A stretch of DNA of 28,782 nt from a virus. Shown one piece after another: positions 5,432 through 13,100 of the stretch (its first letter is position 1; each line of letters opens with the position of its first letter). The notes beneath the pieces were generated by a model that was given only the letters and a program-made list of their open reading frames with translations, did not search any database and had not been told where the DNA came from. The stretch is from positions 1 through 28,782 of IMG/VR virus record IMGVR_UViG_3300025110_000087; one strand, written 5' to 3'. A program made the translations under genes and the position numbers.

Positions 5432-6001
5432 ATGAGTAAAACAACACAAAACACATTCATGAAGCTCTATAAAACAGACGTAAGTAAATATCAGAAGAAA
5501 AAGGGAAAGTTTACTTATTTGTCTTGGGCAGATGCATGGGCATTGCTAAAAAAACAATGTCCAGATGCTAGATACGGAGTTACAAAGGCAGAGGATGGTT
5601 CTCCATTCTTTGTCACACAATGTGGTTTTTTTGTTGATGTATGGGTAGAAGCTGATGGTGTATCACTATCACAAATTCATCCCGTACTTGATAATAGAAA
5701 CCAACCAATTGCTGAACCAAATGCTTTTCATATTAATACAAGCATACAAAGAGCATTAGCTAAAACTATTGCATTACATGGATTAGGTTTATACATCTTT
5801 GCGGGTGAAGATTTACCTGAACCTGATGCATTAACGCCTGATGAGGAGGCGAAGTTGTATGAATTAGCTAAGTCTATTAGTAAAGAACTTGTTAATGAGT
5901 TAAAGGCTAAGGTTGCAAACATGGAAATAAATGCTAATAACTATGAAGCATGTATTGAGAAAGTCGAACAAATGATAAAAAACAAAAAAGGAGATAAATA
6001 A
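5432..6001 (+). CDS. DUF1071 single-strand annealing protein (Rad52/Sak-type)
   Basis: 189 residues. The conserved DUF1071 signature is clear: F-T-YLSWADAWALL at about 27-39, a middle strand region ending VLDNRNQPI, and NTSIQRALAKTIALHGLGLY then GEDLPE near 102-130. Members are phage annealing proteins grouped with Rad52/Erf/Sak; they pair complementary single strands. ATG 5432 is preferred to the in-frame GTG at 5426, because AAGGAG (5421-5426) overlaps that GTG and fits ATG 5432. The helical C-terminal tail (136-189) is typical. The gene forms a recombination cassette with the upstream nuclease and, through a TAATG junction, the downstream SSB-like gene. Confidence 0.85.
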   Translation: MSKTTQNTFMKLYKTDVSKYQKKKGKFTYLSWADAWALLKKQCPDARYGVTKAEDGSPFFVTQCGFFVDVWVEADGVSLSQIHPVLDNRNQPIAEPNAFHINTSIQRALAKTIALHGLGLYIFAGEDLPEPDALTPDEEAKLYELAKSISKELVNELKAKVANMEINANNYEACIEKVEQMIKNKKGDK

Positions 6002-6633
6002 TGGCTGATATCAATGACGCATTTGACGGAGTAACAGGAAAACAAAGTTTCTTTATTCCTGGTAAAAAAGAGAAGAAGGACTATAAACCTTTTGCTAAAG
6101 GTGAATACTTTGGACATATCGTTGAATGCGAATCAAAAGAGGTTGATGTAAAAGGTGGAAAGCATAAAGCTAGATTATATACTTACACTTTTCAAGCATC
6201 AAAAGAAAACAAAGACAAAACCTTTCAGTATGAAAACATAAATGGACAGATGGAAGATACTAAAGGCGATTGTTATGTTGGTAGTAAATTCAGAGGTAAA
6301 GTATGGAGGTTCTTAGAGCCAACAGAAAGAGATACCTTTGAATCATATCCTGAAGGAAACTCAGGGTACTTAAGATTCTGCCAAACTATAGGAGTTGAAT
6401 GTCCTGTAGAAAAAAGAGTCGTAGATGGTAATGAAATAGAAGTGCAGCTATTGCCTAATTTAGAGACAGGGGATATGCTCGGAAAGCCAGGAATCGCTTT
6501 TGTTGACCTTGGGAGACCATGGACAAATAAAAAGGGCGAAAGAAAGCAATATTGGGATTCTAAATTCATCAAAAAGTGGGAAGATGGAGAAGAAATATCA
6601 ATAGCGGAAAGTTCTAATGCGATACCATTCTAG
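6001..6633 (+). CDS. Phage single-stranded DNA-binding protein (SSB-like)
   Basis: A 210-residue protein translated immediately after the annealase. The body looks like a strand-rich OB-type fold (KGEYFGHIVECESKEVDV, ARLYTYTFQASKE, SGYLRFCQTIGVE). The C-terminus is an acidic linker (KKWEDGEEISIAESS) ending in Ile-Pro-Phe. That ending mimics the conserved tip of bacterial SSB proteins, which recruits host recombination and replication proteins. Linkage to a DUF1071 protein and to a Cas4-like nuclease supports a role in coating single strands. The OB fold is inferred from pattern; the IPF end is seen directly. Confidence 0.7.
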   Translation: MADINDAFDGVTGKQSFFIPGKKEKKDYKPFAKGEYFGHIVECESKEVDVKGGKHKARLYTYTFQASKENKDKTFQYENINGQMEDTKGDCYVGSKFRGKVWRFLEPTERDTFESYPEGNSGYLRFCQTIGVECPVEKRVVDGNEIEVQLLPNLETGDMLGKPGIAFVDLGRPWTNKKGERKQYWDSKFIKKWEDGEEISIAESSNAIPF

Positions 6634-6649
6634 AAGAAAAGTAAAAACA

Positions 6650-6760
6650 ATGAAGAGAGTGTTTATAAATGTGCTTTATAAAATAGGAATGCCTGTTAAA
6701 AGCATAAAAAAGGTAGTTGGATTGTCTAGGGCTACTGTTTATAGACACATAAATAGGTAA
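6650..6760 (+). CDS. Helix-turn-helix micro-protein, 36 aa
   Basis: A 36-codon frame from ATG 6650, with a weak purine-rich site upstream (AGAAGAAAAG). The product is almost only a helix-turn-helix: GMPVKSIKKVVGLSRATVYR, very like the C-terminal DNA-binding segment of serine recombinases (Hin/resolvase type), in which V-S/G-x-S-R-A/S-T-V-Y-R forms the recognition helix. Either it is a minimal DNA-binding regulator or a remnant of a larger recombinase; no catalytic domain frame lies upstream. A strong hairpin follows its stop. Confidence 0.55.
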   Translation: MKRVFINVLYKIGMPVKSIKKVVGLSRATVYRHINR

Positions 6761-6767
6761 TAACTAT

Positions 6768-6811
6768 GGGAGGGCGGAGTTACCCCACTAATCATATCGC
6801 TCTGCCTTCCC
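6768..6811 (+). terminator. Strong 12-bp hairpin, possible terminator or RNA processing signal
   Basis: GGGAGGGCGGAG (6768-6779) pairs along its full length with CTCTGCCTTCCC (6800-6811), ten Watson-Crick and two G-T pairs, around a 20-base loop. It is the most GC-rich patch in this part of the window and lies in the gap between the helix-turn-helix peptide and the next gene. No T-tract follows, so it is not a canonical intrinsic terminator; processing, mRNA stabilisation or attenuation are alternatives. Confidence 0.5.
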
Positions 6812-6832
6812 ACTCCCTAAATTGGAGGATAT

Positions 6833-6997
6833 ATGAGACAGACAGTTAAAGGTAAAGGAAAGTTAAGATTTTGTCCGACAAATAAAGTTTGTTGGTCGCT
6901 AACAAGAGATGATGAATTAAAGATATTTCGAGACATGCCAACGTATGGTCTTGAAAGAGAAGAGATACCAGAAGAACATAAACCAAGGAGGATATAA
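6833..6997 (+). CDS. Small hypothetical protein, 54 aa
   Basis: ATG 6833 follows TTGGAGGATAT, a strong site just after the hairpin. The product has a basic N-terminus (RQTVKGKGKLRFCPTNKVCW) with two Cys separated by five residues, then a charged helical part (LTRDDELKIFRDMP). It overlaps the next gene at TAATG. No family recognised; the Cys pair alone does not establish metal binding. Confidence 0.55.
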   Translation: MRQTVKGKGKLRFCPTNKVCWSLTRDDELKIFRDMPTYGLEREEIPEEHKPRRI

Positions 6998-7245
6998 TGG
7001 GTAGAGCTATAGACATGGAAAAAGATATTGATAAGTTAAAAATAGAAGTAGAAAAACTTAACAATATAGTTAGAGGTATGGCTAGTGAGCTTACTGAAGT
7101 AACAGATGCGTTATTTGAGGAAGAAGAAACAGAAACCAAAGAGGAGAAAAAAGATGGCAAAGAAAAAGCCAACAGCAAAGGAAATGGAAAAGGTAATAAA
7201 TCTAGTGATACAGCAGACGGAGATTCTGATACAAAGAGTAAATAA
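6997..7245 (+). CDS. Coiled-coil protein with Lys-rich tail, 82 aa
   Basis: The start overlaps the preceding stop and follows AAGGAGGATA. Residues 5-45 form a regular heptad coiled coil (MEKDIDKLKIEVEKLNNIVR), followed by an acidic patch and a low-complexity Lys/Gly/Ser tail (49-82). That tail is encoded in the stretch shared with the next gene in another frame, which may explain its odd composition. Likely an oligomerising protein; function unknown. Confidence 0.6.
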   Translation: MGRAIDMEKDIDKLKIEVEKLNNIVRGMASELTEVTDALFEEEETETKEEKKDGKEKANSKGNGKGNKSSDTADGDSDTKSK

Positions 7246-7480
7246 ACTAGAATTTATAACTGAGACATACCATGAATACAAAAATGAAAAAGAAGACTTT
7301 ATTAAATACCTCAATCGAAAGGTTGAAAAAAGTAATAAAGACAGAGATGGCGATAGTTCACGTAACAACGAACAACAAAATATTTCTAAGCCTGCAGGAA
7401 GCGATAAAGGAGCAGGAAAAGATACAAAAAAAAAGTCAAATAGTAAAAAAAAAGAGGGAAAAGATAATGAAAGTATATGA
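7154..7480 (+). CDS. Hypothetical phage protein of the MAKKKPT type, 108 aa
   Basis: Start ATG 7154 is chosen because GAGGAG lies upstream and because the N-terminus MAKKKPTAKEME matches, from memory, a recurring group of phage hypothetical proteins. It is followed by a helical segment (VINLVIQQTEILIQRVNKLE) and FITETYHEYKNEKEDFIKYL. The C-terminal 40 residues are a disordered Lys/Ser/Asn tail. It overlaps the previous gene by 92 bases in another frame and the next by 14. Its repeated place in phage replication regions suggests a replication accessory role; unproven. Confidence 0.6.
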   Translation: MAKKKPTAKEMEKVINLVIQQTEILIQRVNKLEFITETYHEYKNEKEDFIKYLNRKVEKSNKDRDGDSSRNNEQQNISKPAGSDKGAGKDTKKKSNSKKKEGKDNESI

Positions 7481-7700
7481 AATATTATCAAAAGTGTTAT
7501 CTGAGAACGAATGGGGAATATTCTTTAAAGGAGAGCCTATAGAAGGATACCCAACTCAAGATGGCATGAAGATGTACAAAGTAAATGAGGTTGCATCTGA
7601 CAGACTGTATGATGCAATAGAAAAAGAGATAATACAAACGGAGAATCAATGCCAACAAGCAAAGACAAGTTCCGAGGAAGAACAGACAGAGAGCAAGTAA
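7467..7700 (+). CDS. Hypothetical protein, 77 aa
   Basis: The frame is open well upstream, but ATG 7467 is chosen because AGAGGGAAAAG precedes it and the upstream part only shadows the previous gene. The first 55 residues look folded (MKVYEILSKVLSENEWGIFF, then DGMKMYKVNEVASDRLYDAI); the rest is polar. No recognised family. It lies in the overlapping chain leading to the helicase gene. Confidence 0.55.
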   Translation: MKVYEILSKVLSENEWGIFFKGEPIEGYPTQDGMKMYKVNEVASDRLYDAIEKEIIQTENQCQQAKTSSEEEQTESK

Positions 7701-7834
7701 TAGACTGGCTTAAAGCTGACTTGAGATATTACCAAAATAATGTCGGAGAGATAACAGAATACGGAACTTTAATAGACGAAAAACTTATTAACGCTGTTAA
7801 ATTTAGGATACAAGCATTACTTAATAAGTTATAA
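7649..7834 (+). CDS. Small helical protein upstream of helicase, 61 aa
   Basis: ATG 7649 follows ACGGAGAATC and lies 52 bases inside the preceding gene. The product is basic at the N-terminus (MPTSKDKFRGRTDREQVIDW) and helical beyond, with conserved-looking aromatics (LKADLRYYQNN). Being directly before the helicase gene, a helicase-loader or accessory role is conceivable, but it lacks the ATPase motifs of DnaC-type loaders and is very short. Function unknown. Confidence 0.6.
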   Translation: MPTSKDKFRGRTDREQVIDWLKADLRYYQNNVGEITEYGTLIDEKLINAVKFRIQALLNKL

Positions 7835-7853
7835 ACAAAAATAGGGAGAAAAA

Positions 7854-9236
7854 ATGGAAAATGCACTACCATATGATATTGTGGCGGAAGATGCTGTGCT
7901 TGGGTCTGTAATAGCAAATCCAGGGGAGTATGAGGCAGTGGCTAGATACTTTTCTGATGATAATGTTTTTTATCAGAGAAGAGCGAAGCTACTTTGGAAT
8001 AAATTAAAGAAAATGATTAGAGAGAGGCAGACAGTTGATACATTGACTGTATGCATGGCTGTAACTAAGGAAGATATAGATAAAGGCTTAACAAAGCATT
8101 ATATTACAGGATGTACCTCTGAGACATGCGTAAAGGGTATGACGGAATATTACGCCAATAAGCTATATGAAAAATATCTTTTAAGAAAGATTATTGTTAA
8201 AGCAGATGATATAAAGAAAAATGCTCAAGATAATAAGAGTGATATTTATATGACAATAAGCGAAACACATTCAATCTTATCTGAAATTTTAAACATAAGA
8301 CCTTCAATGGCTACTGATATTAATGATGTTATATCCGAAACTGTAGATAGTATAAAAAATAAGACTTCAAAATTAATTACAACAGGCTATGGTAAACTAA
8401 ATGCCTTTTCTGGAGGCTTAACAAGGGGAGAAATTACAATTATAGGCGGAAGACCAGGTCATGGTAAGACGACAGTAATGATTAATATGCTAGCTAATAT
8501 TCTTAAAGATGGTCATAAAGCTATATTTTTTAGCAGGGAGTTACCAAACTCAGAGCTTGTAAAAAAGATTGTTTGTTTAGAATCTGGGAAATTAGATTAT
8601 GGTCAGGTGCGTAAAAACATATGGACTAATACTTCTTTAAAACATTTCGAAGAGGCTTTATCTTTTGTTAGGAGTAAGTATTCAAGCGATAAGTTTTTAA
8701 TGTTTGATAATGTAAGAGATTTTGCAGCATCGTCAAGTGAGGTTAAAAAGTTTAAGCCTGATATTATATTTGATGATTATATACAGCTTATTGCATGTGA
8801 TAGCAGAGAAGACCAAAGAAGACTACAAATAGAGAAACTTGTTAATGATTATAAATGGCTTGCGAAAGAAACGGATGCTGTTGTTGTATTGGCTTCACAA
8901 TTAAATAGAATGATTGAGAGGGCAGGAGTGAGAGGAAAAGCATTAATGCCTCAGCTATCTGATTTAGCAGAGAGTGGAGCAATAGAACAAGTAGCGGAGA
9001 ACGTATTCTTTAGCTATTATGACTATAAAGTAAGAGGAGAAGCAGGTAAAGGTAAAAATACACTGACTATATCAGCAGGAAAGGTGAGATACGGAGACAG
9101 CGGTGATGTTGATTTAGTTTACGAAGGTAATAGATGTAAAATATATAACGATTCAGGAGAAGCGATAGATGAAAAAGCAGCGACAAAATTGCAAGAAAAT
9201 AAAAACGCAAAACAGCTTGAAATACATAGGGATTGA
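7854..9236 (+). CDS. DnaB-like replicative helicase
   Basis: A 460-residue hexameric helicase of the DnaB family, which unwinds the replication fork using ATP. Residues 1-110 match the DnaB N-terminal helical domain (PYDIVAEDAVLGSVIANPGEY). The RecA-like domain starts near 175: Walker A GGRPGHGKTT at 198-207, SRELP (226-231) as motif H1a, Walker B IIFDD at 304-308, ASQLNR at 347-352, and the LSDLAESGAIEQVAENV segment near 368-384. Start ATG 7854 follows AGGGAGAAA. No primase or polymerase is in this window, so these would come from elsewhere in the genome or from the host. The last 68 bases overlap the resolvase gene. Confidence 0.92.
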   Translation: MENALPYDIVAEDAVLGSVIANPGEYEAVARYFSDDNVFYQRRAKLLWNKLKKMIRERQTVDTLTVCMAVTKEDIDKGLTKHYITGCTSETCVKGMTEYYANKLYEKYLLRKIIVKADDIKKNAQDNKSDIYMTISETHSILSEILNIRPSMATDINDVISETVDSIKNKTSKLITTGYGKLNAFSGGLTRGEITIIGGRPGHGKTTVMINMLANILKDGHKAIFFSRELPNSELVKKIVCLESGKLDYGQVRKNIWTNTSLKHFEEALSFVRSKYSSDKFLMFDNVRDFAASSSEVKKFKPDIIFDDYIQLIACDSREDQRRLQIEKLVNDYKWLAKETDAVVVLASQLNRMIERAGVRGKALMPQLSDLAESGAIEQVAENVFFSYYDYKVRGEAGKGKNTLTISAGKVRYGDSGDVDLVYEGNRCKIYNDSGEAIDEKAATKLQENKNAKQLEIHRD

Positions 9237-9675
9237 CCCAGGTAAAAGCGGTGGTATAACTGTTATTGATGAAAAGGGCAATATAGATGCATATAAATGC
9301 CCTGAAAAAGTTTTAGACATGTCAATGACATTTAAGATAATAATAGGAGATACTGCTCCAGATAATGTTAAGCTATTAATGGAGAGAGTATGGGCAAGAC
9401 CAGGAAACGCTGTAAGAGCCGCATTTACATATGGTGTTAATTATGGTCAGTGGCTTGGTATTGCAGCATCATATGAAATAAAAATGTATACAGCGTTGCC
9501 AAACGATTGGATTAAGTGGGTAGGATGTCCTAAAGCATTGCCAGTTGCAGATAGAAAGCGATGGTTAAAAACAAAAGCAAAGGAACTATACCCTGAATTG
9601 AAAAAGGTTACATTAAAAACTGCTGATGCAATATTAATATGCCATTATGCAAAAGAGGAATATTTTATAGATTGA
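9169..9675 (+). CDS. RuvC-like Holliday junction resolvase
   Basis: A 168-residue RNase H-fold nuclease. The first acidic residue is Asp23 in YIGIDPGKSGGI; Glu72 in LLMERVWARPGN is the second; Asp153 in KTADAILICHYA is the C-terminal acid. This set and spacing match RuvC-type crossover resolvases of phages, which cut branched recombination intermediates before packaging. ATG 9169 lies inside the helicase gene with AGGAG about 9 bases upstream; the 68-base overlap puts the catalytic core just after the helicase ends. Confidence 0.85.
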   Translation: MKKQRQNCKKIKTQNSLKYIGIDPGKSGGITVIDEKGNIDAYKCPEKVLDMSMTFKIIIGDTAPDNVKLLMERVWARPGNAVRAAFTYGVNYGQWLGIAASYEIKMYTALPNDWIKWVGCPKALPVADRKRWLKTKAKELYPELKKVTLKTADAILICHYAKEEYFID

Positions 9676-9737
9676 TATATTTACAAGATATAATAAGAAT
9701 ATTTGGAGAATGCTATAGAAACAAGGGAGGTGAATGG

Positions 9738-10124
9738 GTGAAAGTAACAGAAGAGTACGCTAAAGGGTTTGACTTAGATTTAAAATTTGGTCAACTTGGA
9801 GAAAAGTTTGTTGACGATATGCAAAACGGCAACAATAAAATAGAAGTAAAAACAGAAAGAGATATTTGGAAAACAACTGGTAATATAGCTATAGAATTGA
9901 AGTATAAAGGCTATCCATCAGGCATTTCTACCACTGAATCAAGCACATGGGTACATTTATTGAGCTATAAAGGGGTTATACAGGGCGGATTTATATTCCA
10001 GGTAGACTCACTTAAGGTTTTAATAAAAAAACGCTATAAAGATGGTAAATTAAAAATGGTAATGGGTGGGGATGATAATATGAGTCAAATGGCATTGCTG
10101 CCAATTAAAGAACTTTGGGGTTAA
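9738..10124 (+). CDS. PD-(D/E)XK-type nuclease, 128 aa, GTG start
   Basis: The start is GTG 9738, chosen because GGGAGG at 9725-9730 lies 7 bases upstream; the frame is open earlier but has no such site. The product carries Glu22 in FGQLGEKFVDDM and the catalytic IEVKTE (E36-x-K38), followed by TTGNIAIELKYKGYPSGIST. This is, as I recall it, a phage-encoded PD-(D/E)XK family with the E-V-K, T-G-N and S-G-I-x-T elements. It probably cuts DNA during replication, recombination or host DNA breakdown. It is the last rightward gene and overlaps the convergent late operon by four bases. Confidence 0.75.
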   Translation: MKVTEEYAKGFDLDLKFGQLGEKFVDDMQNGNNKIEVKTERDIWKTTGNIAIELKYKGYPSGISTTESSTWVHLLSYKGVIQGGFIFQVDSLKVLIKKRYKDGKLKMVMGGDDNMSQMALLPIKELWG

Positions 10125-13100
10125 AATCCTTGCTCTACTGACCAATCATGGTCATCATAAAAGTTTTTAATATTATGTTTTCTTGCATAAACAGGAAGAT
10201 GTTTCATGAACTCTATTAATCTTTTTCTGTATTCAGATTCAGATTCAAATAAAGTCATGGTTAATTCTTTAGCGTCTTTAGATTGTTGTAACCATTTAAT
10301 GAACTCTAATGAATTTCTTTTGCCTTTTTTGCTTGATTTATATAAACTGCCTTTATTTGGATTTAGTTGTCTTAATTTTCCTTTAATCATAGATTCGGCT
10401 TCTTTAAAAGCGACATCCATAGACCTTCCAAATCTAACCCTATCATGAGCAATGGCAAAAAATGTAGCAAAGAAATGTTCAGCAAATTCTTCTTTTCCCT
10501 GTAAATAAAAACTATCTTTAAAATCTTTATAATAAGGGGACAATTCATTTTTTTGCATTTCCTCTGGCATAGGCTTACCTTTTTCTTCCATAAAATCTCT
10601 GTAAAGTTTTGATATTCTAATCCTATTACTATTCAATTTATTAAACTTACGTTCTTTTATTTTTAAAGCATTACTATATCCAGAAAATGTTCCTTTCATT
10701 ATATTTTCACCAAATTGACTAAAATTAGATTTACCGTCAGCCAATTGACCTATTTCCATAACCATAGTAGATATTGTGTTATATATTGCAGGTTCTAAGG
10801 TTTGTTGAAAACCAGTATCAAATGGACTAACAACTTCTGACATTATTCCAAACAATTCACCTTTCCACATTGTAGTTTTAAATCTTGTCCACCAATCAGA
10901 ATTTTCTTTAGGCATATCAGTGTTAAGTAAAGCTTTATATACACCCATCATTACGCTGCCTGATACATATGTTGCAGCAAGACCCATAACAGGTTTCATT
11001 AAATTTCTATTTCTAATTGATTCTCTTATATTATTTTGAGTATTATCAGTTGCCGCATAAGCCATTCTTTTAAAAAGTGTTAATGGTCTTATTCCTTCTG
11101 CTCCTGCAAACTTTGGCATAAATAAATCAGCTGAAGACCCTTGAGTATTAACGTGTGAATATAAATTCATTTTATTATTTATGTTTTCTACATTCCTCAT
11201 TAATTTTATTTTATCTAAATTAGATAAACTGTTATCAGCTTTTACTTCTTTAGAATCACCGTATTTTCTTCTTATGCCTATTTCTTTATCATTTAAAAAA
11301 TAAAATGATTTCAATCTATCTACAGAACGATTATATATTTTGCTGTTTTTAGGGTGAGCAGATATATTATTTAATAATCTTTTTTGTTCTGCTATAGAAC
11401 TAGCTATTGCAAGAAGCCTATTAAACTTTTCTGTAGGTTTCATAAAACCAGCTTTAAATGCAGTTGCATCCAATGCTCTATCTGCAAGGTTCCTGCCTTC
11501 ATATAATATATTACCAATACTAAAAGCATTACTATCCAAAGCCCTTTTATAAACCTCTGCATCCTTTGCAAGAACTAACGCAAAACCTTGAGCTATATCT
11601 CTTACACGATGTGCAAAAACTGTTTGAGTAGTACCTGTTACTATATTTTTAAGTCCTGCTGTTGGGAAACTCAGTCCTAGTTTTGCTACAATCCTTGCAG
11701 TAGCTTCAAGAGTCCTGTATGAAAGTTCATATGGAGCCGCAGATTTATCTGTTCCTAATTGTTTCTGAACAACGTCTTGTACCCAATTTATTTCTTTTTC
11801 TTTTACGCCTTTTAGTTCTGATTTTAAATTTTTAAATACTTGGTTGATACCATTTCCAGGTTTCATGCCTTGTATTGCTTCTGGAAACATTTCTAATGTT
11901 GCGTAAAATTTAGCCATTCCAGCTACATATGGATTTACAGTCCTATCAAATTGATGTTCATAGGTTCTAATTAATTTACCTTTTTCATTTTCTACGTATA
12001 AATCTTGTAATTCATATCTTTCTTTTAAATATTTAATTGAAATTTTACTTGGGTTAAAAAATAATGCATCCTGGTATCTTTGTTCCGCAACAAGCATAGA
12101 CATCTCAAGTTCTTTACTTAATTGTTCTTTAGTATAATTTTTACCATATTTTTCTTTTGCTCTTCTTGCAGCTATACTCTGAGCTATATTTATAATGGCT
12201 CTACTTTTAGCTCCCTCTTTTAAATGTAAAGCTCTTTTTGCACCTGCTGTTATTGACCTTGTGATATAAATACCATCTTCAAAAAATTTAATATCACTGT
12301 TTTTCATTAAAAACTCAAACTCTGCCTGATTTGTGTTTTGCCTTAAAGCAGATTCAAATTTTTCTTTACCAAATCCTTTTTGTATGTTTTCTATATATAA
12401 AACAGCAATTTTACCTTCTTTGGTATTTGTGTTTAAATATTTATAACTACCATCTTTGTTCTTTTTAGCTAATCCATCACCAAAAGATTTACCATCTCTT
12501 CTTGTTCTAATTGTTTCTTTCCACTCTGGCAATACAGCTTTGTCAAAAAATGACTGAGCTTCATTTATTATTTTATTTTCTCCTTTAGGTAATCTTTTTC
12601 CATATTCAGTTTTTGCTTTTTGTAGTGCTAATAACATTTCCCCGTTGTTATCTAAAGCAACAACCATGTTATCTTTCATTTTTGAAAATTTAGCTTCTCT
12701 GGTCATAAAGTTACCACCAACAACTTTTAATCCATTGTCATTAAAATATAATAAACCTGCTTTATTATTTTCTTGTATTGATTCATGTGTTAGTAACTTT
12801 TCTTGCATTGTTTTTAATCCAATTTTACCTATCGCTTTATGAGAAGTCCCTAAAAACATTGTTGCTTCTTTTGTTAATCCTTTCCCTGGCCCTTCAAAAG
12901 TGTTTGCAATAATATTATTTATTTCGCTTTTTGTATTCCAACCAATTTTATCGCTTTCAACATTTTTTTGATTAATAACATATTCTTTATAGTTTTGTAA
13001 ATCTTTAGTAGACAGGTTAAATAGATTACCGTCTTCTGACTTATACACATCTTTTACAATTTTAATTTGTTTAGCTTTTGTAATATTGACTGGCAATTGC

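Noticed and set aside
9639-9737. Upstream extension of the last rightward nuclease
   Set aside because: The frame is open, but GGGAGG at 9725-9730 places the start at GTG 9738 and the extension lacks family-like sequence.
9734-9763. Nine-codon leader peptide (ATG 9734)
   Set aside because: Only 3 bases separate it from the ribosome-binding site, too close for efficient initiation.
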